Below are positions 1 through 8,160 of a DNA stretch of 64,000 nucleotides, in pieces. Made by a program: the position numbers and the translations under genes. The notes under the pieces were generated by a model that saw only the letters and a list, made by a program, of their open reading frames with translations, was not told the DNA's origin and ran no database searches. This stretch comes from Bacillus sp. RO3 (GTDB lineage: Bacteria; Bacillota; Bacilli; Bacillales; Bacillaceae_B). Location: the NCBI RefSeq assembly GCF_012911895.1, contig NZ_JAAXCV010000020.1, forward strand, positions 62,001 to 126,000, in the 5' to 3' direction. Position 1 is the stretch's first letter; every line of letters starts with the position of its first letter.

Positions 1-849
1 CTTCCATTCACGGGCAAAAAGACAGGCCCGGTCGATCCCTTTTAATAACCGTTTGGTGTCGATAATGATGCTTGTCTTAGCACCTTTGGGTATCAATCCT
101 GTCACGTTTGGGTAATTCCCCTCCAGTAATCGTGAATAAAGAGATGCTGTACGCGATGTAAAAAGCATGAACCTGTCGGTTACATAGATATGTATGAATC
201 CCGTTTCATCATGAAATAATTTAATAAACTCATTCAGGCTCGTGCTTGGGACGATGCATTCACCGGTGAAAGTGGAGTCAATCGGTCGTTCTCTCAATGC
301 TAACCGGTGGGAATTGGTTGCAGCAAAGGTGAGAGAGTTTTCTTTGAATGACATATGGACCCCGGTCAAGAGTGGTCTCCCTTCACTTCTGGATACTGCA
401 AAGACAGTCTGTTTGATCATTTCCATTAATTCAACACCAGCGATTTTCGTATGATTGGTTCCATCAATCTCTGGCAAACTAGGATATTCTTCTCCTTGAA
501 ACCCGTTTAGACGAGTAACAATCTCTTCCGATTGCAGGGTAATGATTTGATTTCCGGTGACTTTGACATGTATATCACCCGGTAATTTTTTAACAATTTC
601 ACATAAATAGGTTGCCGTTAACACCATGCTGCCCGTTTGATTGACCTTCAGAACCTGCACTCCATCTATTGTCAAAGGAATCCTTTTTTCGATGATGATA
701 TCCGAGTTGCTACCAATCAGAACTAAAGAATCCTCGTTAGCCGTGATCTTTATCCCTGATAAAATCGGGAAAGGCGTCTTTAAAGATACTGCTTTGTTCA
801 CGTCTGATAATGCTGTATGAAAACATTCGCTCCTAATAATAAAATCCAT
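1..849 (-). CDS. dnaN: DNA polymerase III beta sliding clamp paralog (partial, 3' end outside window)
   Basis: This is the processivity clamp that encircles DNA and tethers replicative polymerase and mismatch-repair proteins. Translating the minus strand from the ATG at 849 gives 283 residues of continuous DnaN-like sequence: an N-terminal MDFIIRSECF, then ILSGI, TATYLCEIVKKLPGD, EEYPSLP, SRSEGRPLLTGVH and NSHRLALRE, matching domains I, II and the start of domain III. About 95 C-terminal residues fall outside the window. A GGAG site precedes the ATG. No dnaA or recF lies beside it; the next gene is a divergent dehydrogenase. It is therefore probably an accessory second clamp and not the oriC copy, although genes to the left cannot be seen. 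Family assignment is confident; the paralog status is inferred. Confidence 0.85.
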   Translation of the reverse strand, partial: MDFIIRSECFHTALSDVNKAVSLKTPFPILSGIKITANEDSLVLIGSNSDIIIEKRIPLTIDGVQVLKVNQTGSMVLTATYLCEIVKKLPGDIHVKVTGNQIITLQSEEIVTRLNGFQGEEYPSLPEIDGTNHTKIAGVELMEMIKQTVFAVSRSEGRPLLTGVHMSFKENSLTFAATNSHRLALRERPIDSTFTGECIVPSTSLNEFIKLFHDETGFIHIYVTDRFMLFTSRTASLYSRLLEGNYPNVTGLIPKGAKTSIIIDTKRLLKGIDRACLFAREWK

Positions 850-1058
850 TAAGCGTCCACTCCATTTTAGTTGCTCGTATAAGCATTCGACAAGGATCCC
901 TATGTTTCCTGTTCTTTTACAATTAAACGACCAGATGGTGAACTATTTCCTTCCCTGCAATCATGAGTTCTGTCTCGTAACGAAGGGTGATGAGTTCAAT
1001 GCTGTCCTATCCACATAAGGTACGCATAGAAAGCTATAAAAAAGTTCATCGCACCCTC

Positions 1059-1089
1059 TTGCCCTAAACCTTGGTTTAGGGTCTATACT
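1059..1089 (+). promoter_or_regulatory. MerR-type promoter/operator with 19-bp spacer
   Basis: The -35 is TTGCCC (1059-1064) and the -10 is TATACT (1084-1089), separated by 19 bp. The spacer carries a near-perfect dyad CCCTAAACC-TT-GGTTTAGGG (1062-1081). An overlong spacer filled by a dyad is the hallmark of promoters activated by MerR proteins, which untwist the DNA. The downstream operon itself encodes a MerR regulator (1863-2225), so autoregulation is likely. Confidence 0.8.
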
Positions 1090-1131
1090 TTTGCATGTAC
1101 AACAAAACAATCATGATTGGAGGAAGAACAG

Positions 1132-1845
1132 ATGACGAAAATCGCATTTGTAACTGGGGCAAATAAAGGAATTGGCTATGAGGTCGTGCGCCAGCTTGCA
1201 GAGGAGGGCTATGACGTGTTTCTCGGGGCCAGGAATCAGGCGCTGGGTGAAAAAGCGGTGGACGAGCTGGGGCTTTCAAACGTTCGCTTCATCCACATCG
1301 ACCTGACAGATCAAGCATCCATCCACCGTGCAGCCGAAAAAGTCAAGGGGGTAACGGGGCGTGTCGATGTACTCGTGAACAATGCAGGTGTAGCACTCGA
1401 TTTCGGTCAGACGCCCAGCCAGGTGGATATTGAGGTGCTCAGAAGCATCTATGAAGTGAACGTCTTCGGAACGTTCCAGGTGATTCAGGCGTTCTTACCA
1501 CTCTTGCAGACAGCTGAGGGAAGAAGCAAAATCATCAACGTCACGACGGATATGTCTTCTCAGACATTGCTCGCTTCCGGTGCCATCCCTCCCCTCAATA
1601 TTCTCGGGTACAACACGTCTAAGTCCGCTCTTAACGCGATGACGCTCTCCTTCGGCCTTGAATTTGGATCGGAAGGGCCGGAAATCTTCGGTGTAACACC
1701 TGGCTTTACCTCGACAGACCTGAATGGAAACGCACCGGGAGGAAAAACAACCGTGGAAGGAGCCAAAATCATTGTCAGCTATGCGACTAGTGGGACAACC
1801 TATCATGGTAAACTAGTAAATGAGAAAGGGATCATACCCTGGTAA
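1132..1845 (+). CDS. Short-chain dehydrogenase/reductase
   Basis: A classical SDR oxidoreductase of 237 residues that reduces or oxidises a carbonyl/alcohol substrate with NAD(P)(H) in the cytoplasm. The N-terminal Rossmann motif TGANKGIG, the NNAG motif at about residue 80 and the catalytic Y-x3-K (YNTSK, about residue 155) are intact. The ATG at 1132 is preferred over an upstream TTG at 1117 because GGAGG (1119-1123) is correctly spaced only for the ATG. A MerR gene follows after a 17-nt gap and a MerR promoter precedes it, so it is probably induced by a small electrophile or drug-like signal. The substrate is unknown. Confidence 0.9.
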   Translation: MTKIAFVTGANKGIGYEVVRQLAEEGYDVFLGARNQALGEKAVDELGLSNVRFIHIDLTDQASIHRAAEKVKGVTGRVDVLVNNAGVALDFGQTPSQVDIEVLRSIYEVNVFGTFQVIQAFLPLLQTAEGRSKIINVTTDMSSQTLLASGAIPPLNILGYNTSKSALNAMTLSFGLEFGSEGPEIFGVTPGFTSTDLNGNAPGGKTTVEGAKIIVSYATSGTTYHGKLVNEKGIIPW

Positions 1846-1862
1846 AGAGGTGATATAAGACG

Positions 1863-2225
1863 ATGGCCTATACGATTGGACAAGTTGCAAAACGTAACAA
1901 CATGACCATCTCCCAGCTCCATTACTACGATCGGCAGGGACTGCTTCCGTTCGTCAAGCGGACGGAGAACGGTGATCGGCTGTTCGACGAAAACTCACTC
2001 CTGTTTTTAGACATGATCCTCTGTCTAAAAAACACCGATATGCCGATCAAGAAGATCAAGCAGTTCGTAAACTGGACGATGGAGGGCGAGACGACGCTTC
2101 CTCACCGGTTAGCCCTGATGCAGGAGCAGGAACAGAATGTCCTTCAACAAATAAACGAACTGAACGGCAACTTGCAGAAGATCCGAAACAAGATTGCACG
2201 GTATCATGGGGAGATGGAGGGATAG
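1863..2225 (+). CDS. MerR family transcriptional regulator
   Basis: A 120-residue regulator with an N-terminal winged helix (YTIGQVAKRNNMTISQLHYY) and the typical RQGLLPF-x-R-TENGDRLFDE wing. A C-terminal coiled coil (about residues 75-115, LMQEQEQNVLQQINELNGNL) would dimerise it. There is no metal-binding Cys set, which suggests an organic-ligand sensor of the YyaN/AdhR kind. It follows the dehydrogenase by 17 nt with an AGAGGTGA ribosome site and is very likely co-transcribed. It probably acts on the dyad promoter at 1059-1089. Confidence 0.88.
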   Translation: MAYTIGQVAKRNNMTISQLHYYDRQGLLPFVKRTENGDRLFDENSLLFLDMILCLKNTDMPIKKIKQFVNWTMEGETTLPHRLALMQEQEQNVLQQINELNGNLQKIRNKIARYHGEMEG

Positions 2226-2245
2226 TCCTTCACTCCTCGGACATC

Positions 2246-2278
2246 AAAAAAGCCGGGAACATGGTGTTCTCGGTTTTT
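2246..2278 (+). terminator. Rho-independent terminator of the SDR-merR operon
   Basis: An A-run, a stem CCGGGAAC pairing with GTTCTCGG around a short loop, then TTTTT, placed 20 nt after the merR stop. Confidence 0.8.
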
Positions 2279-2338
2279 AGTATGTGAGGCTGAAACACCT
2301 TTTGACCAATGGTTGATCATAAGCTTTCTATTCTGGTT

Positions 2339-2521
2339 CTAATCATTTTTTCTTGGGAATAATAAATAAATTCCATAAAGGGTAATGGGAGTAAGCATGG
2401 TTAATGGAATATAGGACGTTCTAGGGTTCAAGAAGGCAAGGGCCAGACTGTAGATGAACCCAGCAATAAAGATACTGAGAACGAATAGCCTTATTCTCCT
2501 TTGCTTTTTTGTATCTTTCAT
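2339..2521 (-). CDS. Small two-TM membrane protein
   Basis: 60 residues with a basic N-terminus (MKDTKKQRRIR) followed by two hydrophobic segments (about residues 12-30 and 38-54) ending in PRKND. A GAAGGG ribosome site precedes the ATG. I do not recognise a family; it could be a small integral membrane protein of unknown role. Convergent with the merR operon. Confidence 0.5.
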   Translation of the reverse strand: MKDTKKQRRIRLFVLSIFIAGFIYSLALAFLNPRTSYIPLTMLTPITLYGIYLLFPRKND

Positions 2522-2565
2522 TTTAGCCCTTCTTTCAATCTATTTAGTATAGAACAAGAACACCC

Positions 2566-3036
2566 CTACAAATCCATCCCCATCCGCCTCACCTTAGTCT
2601 CTAAATGCATCGACTCATAAAAATTTATCGCCTGCTCGTTAAATTCCCACACGGCTAATTCCAGTGAGTCTGCTTCTATTTCCTTAGCGAACTCCACTAT
2701 TTGTTCAAAGAACCGTTTCCCCACTCCTTTTCCTCTGACCTTCTCATCGACACCGAAATCGTCCATATAGACCACTTTCTTCGGTATGAGAATGTGCCTT
2801 TCCTTTGGAGGGTGGATCGTCAGGATAGAATATGCGACGGGTCGGTATGCTTCTAATACGAAGACCTTCGTGTTGTCTCTATCTATCAGGTTGTTGAAAT
2901 AGTCCTTGTCTAACGTGATATCAGCCATTTTATAATGGTCCGGTCTTTCCTTTGTATGTATTTCGTGTACTTGTTTCTGTATGTAGTGGACTGTATCATA
3001 ATCATTCTTTGTGGCTTCTCTCATATGGTAATCCAA
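2566..3036 (-). CDS. GNAT family N-acetyltransferase
   Basis: An acetyl-CoA dependent N-acetyltransferase of about 156 residues. The acetyl-CoA loop VRGKGVGKRFFEQIV (motif A, R-x-x-G-x-G) and the motif B region AVWEFNEQAINFYESMHL are clear. The likely start is the TTG at 3036, about 9 nt after GGAGGGGG, or the ATG four codons later; an upstream in-frame ATG at 3102 lies inside the neighbouring terminator and is unlikely. The acceptor is unknown. It lies downstream of the GntR gene and is separated from it by a terminator. Confidence 0.82.
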   Translation of the reverse strand: MDYHMREATKNDYDTVHYIQKQVHEIHTKERPDHYKMADITLDKDYFNNLIDRDNTKVFVLEAYRPVAYSILTIHPPKERHILIPKKVVYMDDFGVDEKVRGKGVGKRFFEQIVEFAKEIEADSLELAVWEFNEQAINFYESMHLETKVRRMGMDL

Positions 3037-3064
3037 TTGCCTTCCCCCTCCGTTCGCTTCTGTA

Positions 3065-3107
3065 GAAAAACAACCAATGCCTGTTTCCCGTGAAGGAGGC
3101 ATTGGTT
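3065..3107 (-). terminator. Rho-independent terminator after the GntR/FCD gene
   Basis: On the minus strand, 11-bp arms AACCAATGCCT / AGGCATTGGTT (3097-3107 and 3072-3082) are followed by a U-rich tract, directly after the regulator stop. Confidence 0.85.
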
Positions 3108-3115
3108 CTATATGG

Positions 3116-3793
3116 TTACAGCATTTTATCTAATGATTTATATCCCACAGCCGTGTTCCGTAAGGTTTCTAACGTATTTTGCAGATGGTCTCTCAGTGTC
3201 TTCTGCAACAGTGGAAGGTCTTTCTTTTTGATGGCATCAATGATCTGTCGATGCTCTTCGAGACTTTTGTTCTTTTCTAAACTTCTGTGATCGATTACAT
3301 CATAAATGCGCAGGAACATATCGATCCTGTCGATTACTTTCGTTAAGAATTCCATGACGTATTTATTATGGCTTCGTGAGGCAATCAGTAAGTGGAATTG
3401 TTTATTGACCGTAGAGTAACGGGAGATATCTTCAGTCTTGTAAGAAGAAATTTCTTCCTCGAGCAGACTCTCTAATTGTTCGATATCCTCCGAGGTGATA
3501 TGTTCGATTCCGAATTTAGCTGCAATGCTCTCGAGTTCGATTCTTAATTCGAAGGCCTGGATGATTTCCTGGGTGTCCGGTTGTACTACGAAGGCACCCT
3601 TGTTCATGATAATCGTCACATACCCTTCCTCTTCCAGCCTCTTGAAGGCATGTCGGATAGGGGTTCTGCTAATGTTAAGGCTCTGTGAAATCGTGGATTC
3701 CACTAATTGGGTTCCAGGAGCGATTTCTCTATTCAATATAGCCTGTTTAATTTTTTCTACTACCACTTGCTCAGCGGATTTCTTAGCACCCAT
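3116..3793 (-). CDS. GntR family regulator, FadR/FCD subfamily
   Basis: A 225-residue repressor-type protein. The N-terminal winged helix (about residues 10-75) includes ISQSLNISRTPIRHAFKRLEE; the C-terminal all-helical FCD ligand domain (about 80-210) shows FELRIELESIAA, NKQFHLLIA and EHRQIIDAI. The H residues of the last two motifs usually coordinate a metal at the ligand site. FadR-type proteins bind T-N-GT-N3-AC-N-A palindromes, and two such sites lie between the neighbouring yitT-like and rocB-like genes, making those the likely targets. It follows the YitT gene by 78 bp on the same strand. Confidence 0.88.
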   Translation of the reverse strand: MGAKKSAEQVVVEKIKQAILNREIAPGTQLVESTISQSLNISRTPIRHAFKRLEEEGYVTIIMNKGAFVVQPDTQEIIQAFELRIELESIAAKFGIEHITSEDIEQLESLLEEEISSYKTEDISRYSTVNKQFHLLIASRSHNKYVMEFLTKVIDRIDMFLRIYDVIDHRSLEKNKSLEEHRQIIDAIKKKDLPLLQKTLRDHLQNTLETLRNTAVGYKSLDKML

Positions 3794-3871
3794 GTTCGCT
3801 CATCATCCCATCTTCAGTCGTGATATAGACGTTCTCATAGATTCTAAGTAAATAACCAACACACTTCGTCT

Positions 3872-4723
3872 TTAAGTAGAATGTGGTGCGATTCTCGTTC
3901 CGTATACTTCCTTGGCATCATTCACTGTGATAAATGCAGAGGGATCCGTATGGAAAATGAATTTTTTCAGCGCAGAAAAATCTTTTTTACTTAGAATGGT
4001 CGTGATAACTTCTTTTGGATTGTTTGAATACCCACCTTTAGCATAATGTACCGTCGTTCCTTTTCCAAGTATTTTAATGATAAACCCTCTGATTTCATCG
4101 CTTTTTTCACTGATGATCACAATTTCTTTATGCCCGTTGAACTGTTGCAAGACATAATCGATGATCACCCCGTTGAGAAACACCCCAAAGACTGCATACA
4201 TCCCTTTTTCGTACCCGAATAGGAAGGAAGAGCTGGCGGCGATCATGACGTCGCATAACAGCACAGCTTTGCCAATGCTTAAGGAGATGTGTTTATTGAG
4301 GATCATGGCCAGAATATCAGTCCCTCCAGTGGAAGCGTTCTGACTGAAGACCAGGGCCATCCCGAAAGCCGCGATAGAAAAGCCGATAAACAGCTGGATA
4401 AGAATATCTTCCCCTAATGGACCGGCGACGGGAAAGAACAACCCAAATAGATACACATACCCGGACAGAGACAGACTGGAAAGAATCGTCTTTGTCCCAA
4501 AGCTAAATCCGACAAAAATGAAACCAATGATAAATAGAATGACATTCATACACAACATGATCAGCCCGATGGACAGAGAAGGGACTAACGCATTGGCCAG
4601 CACGGAAAGCCCCGTTATCCCCCCTGCTGCAAGCGAATTGGGCACTAAGAAGAAGTGTACATTGATACTGATCAACATCAGCCCTACGTTTATGATGATA
4701 AATTCCCTTATGTTCTTTTTCAT
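3872..4723 (-). CDS. YitT family membrane protein
   Basis: A 283-residue integral membrane protein. Five to six hydrophobic segments fill about residues 10-200 (for example GLMLISINVHFFLVP and ASTGGTDILAMILNKH), followed by a cytosolic DUF2179 domain (about 205-275: KIVIISEKSDEIRG-like, YAKGGYSNNPKEVI). YitT proteins are candidate transporters; the substrate is not established. The ATG at 4723 is chosen because GGAGG (4729-4733) precedes it; an in-frame ATG at 4756 lies in the operator. Divergent from the M20 peptidase, suggesting joint use of one substrate, for example import plus hydrolysis (inference). Confidence 0.85.
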   Translation of the reverse strand: MKKNIREFIIINVGLMLISINVHFFLVPNSLAAGGITGLSVLANALVPSLSIGLIMLCMNVILFIIGFIFVGFSFGTKTILSSLSLSGYVYLFGLFFPVAGPLGEDILIQLFIGFSIAAFGMALVFSQNASTGGTDILAMILNKHISLSIGKAVLLCDVMIAASSSFLFGYEKGMYAVFGVFLNGVIIDYVLQQFNGHKEIVIISEKSDEIRGFIIKILGKGTTVHYAKGGYSNNPKEVITTILSKKDFSALKKFIFHTDPSAFITVNDAKEVYGTRIAPHST

Positions 4724-4741
4724 CCTTGCCTCCTGAATTAT

Positions 4742-4796
4742 AATACTAAATTGCACTACAATTTAGTATTATATACGGAGGCACAACCTCTGTAAA
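4742..4796 (-). promoter_or_regulatory. yitT promoter overlapped by GntR/FCD operator 1
   Basis: On the minus strand -35 TTTACA (4791-4796), 17 bp, and -10 TATAAT (4768-4773). A perfect inverted repeat with 12-nt arms, AATACTAAATTG (4742-4753) and CAATTTAGTATT (4759-4770), covers the -10 and start region. Its centre reads TTGTAGTGCAA, one mismatch from the FadR-family consensus T-N-GT-N3-AC-N-A. The position predicts repression. Confidence 0.75.
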
Positions 4797-4885
4797 TATC
4801 TTTTATGTGACAAGAAAAGCCGAATAGAAAAAACAAAATCGTTTACATTTTTTCATTGATTATCGGATAGAATATGCTACACTTA

Positions 4886-4896
4886 TTGTAGTACAA
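4886..4896. promoter_or_regulatory. GntR/FCD operator 2
   Basis: TTGTAGTACAA is palindromic apart from its central base and fits T-N-GT-N3-AC-N-A exactly. It lies 58 bp before the M20 peptidase start and matches the core of the site at 4742-4770. I could not assign a well-spaced -35/-10 pair to the peptidase gene. Confidence 0.65.
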
Positions 4897-4953
4897 TTTA
4901 ATATAACAAAATCGTTTTATAATATTAACTATTGAGAAAGCGGTGATTTTCAG

Positions 4954-6639
4954 ATGTATCAACAGTTAAAATCGTTATCCCTTGCAGAGCAATGTGAGGC
5001 TATCACTCGTTCCCTGGTTGAACGGGAGAGCCGAAATGGAACAAAAGGAGAAGCCGATATCGCAGACTTCATTAAGGAAACCCTCCACTCCTTTCCCTAT
5101 TTCACTTCGAACCCTGATCACGTTTGGGAACAACCGATTTCCAATGACCCCCTTGGCAGAAAGAACATTTTCGCATTTGTCAAAAATCCAACCCCCTCTG
5201 CACATACGCTCATTTATCACGCCCACCTGGATACGGTAGGGATTGACGACTATGGAAGTTTAAAAGATCACGCACTGAATCCTGATGAACTGGAGTCTTT
5301 CTTCCGTCATTATGCATTTGATCAAGAGGTACAAGAAGATGCCCGATCTGGTAAGTGGCTGTTCGGGCGGGGTGCCTTGGATATGAAGAGTGGCATCGCC
5401 GTTCATCTGGCAAACGTCCTTTCTTTCTCGGAGCGTCTTGATGACCTTCCAGGAAACATCCTGTTTATGGTCAATCCTGATGAGGAAAGTCAGCATAAAG
5501 GGGTGATTTCAGCCATACCTGAACTGAATAAGCTGAAACAAGCAGAGGGGCTCGAATATACCGCGGCCATCAATACGGACTTTACCACGCCCCTCTATAA
5601 GGGAGATCCTCACCGCTACGTTTATACCGGTTCTGCCGGCAAGCTGCTCCCGAGTTTCTATATTTACGGGAGAGAAACGCACGTCGGGGATACACTGGCC
5701 GGGATCGATTCGACTCTCATTTCTTCTGAAATCAACAGCCTCATCAATAATAATGTGGATCTGACCGAAGAGATGGAAGGGGAACTCGTACTGCCTCCAT
5801 CCTGTCTTTATCAGAAGGATTCCAAGATCGAGTATAACGTCCAGACAGCGAAGAGCAGCTTTCTCTACTTCAATTACTTCATCTATAAGCTTTCAGCGAA
5901 GGAGATTATGACTAAGATTGAAGCGTTGACGAAAGAGGCCTGTAGAACCGTGGAAGCTAAGCTTGCCAGGAATTATGCTGCATTCAGTAAGCGTTCCGGC
6001 CTTCCAGAAAAACCGCTTTCTTGGAACATCGAGGTTACCAGTCTGGCAGATTATATCTCGTACCTGAAGAGACTCGGGGCCGACATAGAGGGAGTTTCTC
6101 AAAGAATCATAGACGAAAACAGCGGACAAGAATCAAGGATGATCTCCCTGAAAATAGTCGAGGCCCTTCAACAATTAGATCCCGATAAAAAACCAAGAGT
6201 CATCATTTTTTACGCACCACCTTATTTACCTCATAACTATCTCAATGAAGAATATGAAAGAGATCAAACCCTATTGGAAAGCATGAAGCAAAGCATCGAG
6301 TTATGTTCAGCCACGACAGGAGAAACCTTTGCTCTAAAGAAATTCTTTCCTTATCTGTCAGACGGCAGCTTCCTGTCCCTCCATGAGACAGATGAAGAAA
6401 TTGATGCATTGCTAAGAAACTTTCCGAACTTCGATCAGCTCTATCCCATCCCCCTCAAAGAAATCCGGGGTCTGAATGTACCTTCCATTACGATGGGGGT
6501 GTATGGGAAGGATGGTCATAAATGGACGGAGAGAGTGAATAAAGAATACTCGTTTCAAGTCCTTCCTCTCTTCATTCAGCATACATCCACCCTGCTTTTA
6601 GAAAAAATGAAGGAAAGGGAAGCCGTTCAAACGAATTAG
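4954..6639 (+). CDS. rocB: RocB-type M20 family metallopeptidase
   Basis: 561 residues, close to the roughly 566 of Bacillus subtilis RocB, a member of the M20 zinc peptidase family linked to arginine use. The metal-binding motifs are present: HAHLDTVG (about residue 88), GRGALDMKSG (about 139) and NPDEESQHKG (about 172), with a late TMGVYGKDGHKWTERV segment. It is cytoplasmic with no signal peptide. The gene is divergent from yitT and flanked by FadR-type operators, so control by the GntR/FCD protein at 3116 is likely. The true substrate is not known and no other roc gene is present, so the symbol indicates homology only. Confidence 0.85.
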   Translation: MYQQLKSLSLAEQCEAITRSLVERESRNGTKGEADIADFIKETLHSFPYFTSNPDHVWEQPISNDPLGRKNIFAFVKNPTPSAHTLIYHAHLDTVGIDDYGSLKDHALNPDELESFFRHYAFDQEVQEDARSGKWLFGRGALDMKSGIAVHLANVLSFSERLDDLPGNILFMVNPDEESQHKGVISAIPELNKLKQAEGLEYTAAINTDFTTPLYKGDPHRYVYTGSAGKLLPSFYIYGRETHVGDTLAGIDSTLISSEINSLINNNVDLTEEMEGELVLPPSCLYQKDSKIEYNVQTAKSSFLYFNYFIYKLSAKEIMTKIEALTKEACRTVEAKLARNYAAFSKRSGLPEKPLSWNIEVTSLADYISYLKRLGADIEGVSQRIIDENSGQESRMISLKIVEALQQLDPDKKPRVIIFYAPPYLPHNYLNEEYERDQTLLESMKQSIELCSATTGETFALKKFFPYLSDGSFLSLHETDEEIDALLRNFPNFDQLYPIPLKEIRGLNVPSITMGVYGKDGHKWTERVNKEYSFQVLPLFIQHTSTLLLEKMKEREAVQTN

Positions 6640-7034
6640 CAATAAGTGAAAACCTGAATAAGCCTCCGGTCCATTCCCGTAACCCGTTCGGATGGGAGGG
6701 AAAAAAAGCATATTTGTAATCGCTTTTACAGATGAAAATGACCAGCCTTTTGCAAGCTGTTTTGAAGTGTAAAACAAATGCGAAATCGCTCAAAAAAGAG
6801 GCGGCGGATATTGTTCGCAGTGCCTCTTTTTGATGTGTTATTCAATTAAAGCCTCCGTTAATGGAATATCGCTCAATAGTTGCCCAATGACAACAGACAC
6901 TTGTTGAGGTTAAAGTTGATGACCACGACTTTCCAGGAAATTTACATTCCATACATACAGAATTAGAAAAAATGCTCTAACTTTATGTTAAACTTAAAAA
7001 AGTAATTGTTATTGAAAGGAGAAATGTCCTTACA
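6640..7034 (+). other. Intergenic stretch with a terminator and an AT-rich repeat trace
   Basis: Contains the terminator at 6793-6831 and, at about 6838-6890, a decayed trace of the dispersed AT-rich repeat (TTATTCAATTAAAGCCTCCG). I see no gene in it. Confidence 0.5.
6793..6831 (+). terminator. Rho-independent terminator downstream of rocB-like gene
   Basis: AAAAAGAGGC (6793-6802) pairs with GCCTCTTTTT (6822-6831); about 150 nt after the stop. Confidence 0.7.
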
Positions 7035-7583
7035 ATGGAGAAAGACTGTTGCCCTGAAAAGGATACACTTATTTTACGCGGCACGCTAACTAAGAAAGAA
7101 TTTACAAAGCATGGGGATTATCATTTTAAGAAAATCCTCCATACGATTTTTTTTTCGTTCATGATTTTTTCCTTCCTCACATTCGTAATCGCAACTTGGA
7201 ATGCGGAAGACCTTGATGATGTTTTCAGTTATATCTTCTTCGCATTGTTTTCGCTGATTTTATCAAGCGTTCTTCTAATAGGGTTAAAGATTATCACTAA
7301 GCTAAAAGCGTACAGAGAATATAAAAGTGATCCCCTAGTTAAGAGAGAGATAACTTATATAATTAGTTCTCAGGAGATTCATCAGAAAATAGGCAAGTCA
7401 AACAACTATCTAGAATGGGAACAAATTCGCACAGCATATGAAAACACTGAAATGTTTCGGTTATATGTATCAAGAGCAAAAGCTATTGTTCTGCCCAAAA
7501 GGTACTTTGCATCCGAGGAAGAAATTCAGTTATTAAAAAGGCTGATTACAAAAAAATTGAGTAAGGACAAAGTGAAGTTTTAG
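7035..7583 (+). CDS. YcxB-like membrane protein
   Basis: 182 residues. After a short cytosolic N-terminus there are two TM segments (about residues 35-55 and 65-88), then a soluble C-terminal domain with YIISSQEIHQKIGKSNNYLEW and VLPKRYFASEEE, the pattern of YcxB-like C-terminal domains. The function is unknown in the family. An AAAGGAG site lies upstream at slightly long spacing (13 nt). It has its own terminator at 7604-7641 and appears monocistronic. Confidence 0.7.
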   Translation: MEKDCCPEKDTLILRGTLTKKEFTKHGDYHFKKILHTIFFSFMIFSFLTFVIATWNAEDLDDVFSYIFFALFSLILSSVLLIGLKIITKLKAYREYKSDPLVKREITYIISSQEIHQKIGKSNNYLEWEQIRTAYENTEMFRLYVSRAKAIVLPKRYFASEEEIQLLKRLITKKLSKDKVKF

Positions 7584-7603
7584 ACTCCACTTATTCTTTT
7601 AAA

Positions 7604-7641
7604 AAACCAGGGCAACTTCCCACTTAAAGTTGCCTTGGTTT
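7604..7641 (+). terminator. Rho-independent terminator of the YcxB-like gene
   Basis: 15-nt arms AAACCAGGGCAACTT and AAGTTGCCTTGGTTT around an 8-nt loop, with one mismatch. Confidence 0.85.
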
Positions 7642-7727
7642 ATATTCAGTTAAACTGCCCCATTAATTGAATAAGGGCAATAGCCGGTGATCAATTAGCG
7701 GATCTTCAGTTATTGCCCCTATAATGG
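7641..7727. repeat. AT-rich dispersed repeat, long form
   Basis: Reads TATTCAGTTAAACTGCCCC, then ATTGAATAAGGGCAATAGCC, then a hairpin half TGATCAATTAGCGGATC and GTTATTGCCCC. The same order recurs at 38136-38210 and 41540-41605. The outer GGGCAATA/TATTGCCC parts can pair. Confidence 0.6.
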
Positions 7728-7732
7728 AAGTT

Positions 7733-7993
7733 CTAAACAAAAATTCGCTTTGATAAGAAGATAATTAAACCACACAGTATCGCTACAATAACCAGAGATA
7801 AAAAATAAAAAGCTGGTGAAATAGTAGGTGCTCTAATAATAATTCTGTTGGGTAGGTTGTCAACGTTGTTCCAAGCAGCTTCCATATCAGGAACATACCT
7901 TTTCGTCCTTATATAGCCTATTATCATCGTGCTAATAAAATAAACTATATGAATAGCGATTGTACAAAAAATTACTTGTATTATGACTTTCAA
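7733..7993 (-). CDS. Small two-TM membrane protein
   Basis: About 86 residues with TM segments at residues 4-26 (VIIQVIFCTIAIHIVYFIST) and 62-82 (FYFLSLVIVAILCGLIIFL). The extra-membrane loop carries PDMEAAWNNVDNLPNR. I favour the TTG at 7993, 7 nt after GGAGGGGG; another TTG at 7999 is only 1 nt from it. No family recognised. It is the first of three short membrane-protein genes in 7.7-8.9 kb, each bounded by repeat or terminator sequence. Confidence 0.5.
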   Translation of the reverse strand: MKVIIQVIFCTIAIHIVYFISTMIIGYIRTKRYVPDMEAAWNNVDNLPNRIIIRAPTISPAFYFLSLVIVAILCGLIIFLSKRIFV

Positions 7994-8078
7994 TCCCAAT
8001 CCCCCTCCAAATTTATCCTAATTTTATAAGTATCATTGGTTCAGTTATACTACACTTCCTGTGAGTACCCGCATTCAC

Positions 8079-8145
8079 TTATTCCGTTAATACTGCCCTT
8101 TACTTGAACAAAGGGGCGGCTGCTTGTTCAGCAAACGCCCCCGTT
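8079..8145 (-). repeat. AT-rich dispersed repeat fused to a GC hairpin (probable terminator)
   Basis: TTATTCCGTTAATACTGCCC followed by TTTACTTGAACAAA is a family copy. The adjoining GGGGCG...CGCCCC hairpin (8113-8142), read on the minus strand, sits 16 nt after the gene at 8161-8439 and probably ends its transcript. Confidence 0.6.
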
Positions 8146-8160
8146 TATAGAAGATGTCTT

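Noticed and set aside
242-454. Plus-strand open frame inside the beta-clamp gene
   Set aside because: Antisense to a well-supported dnaN reading frame; no ribosome site.
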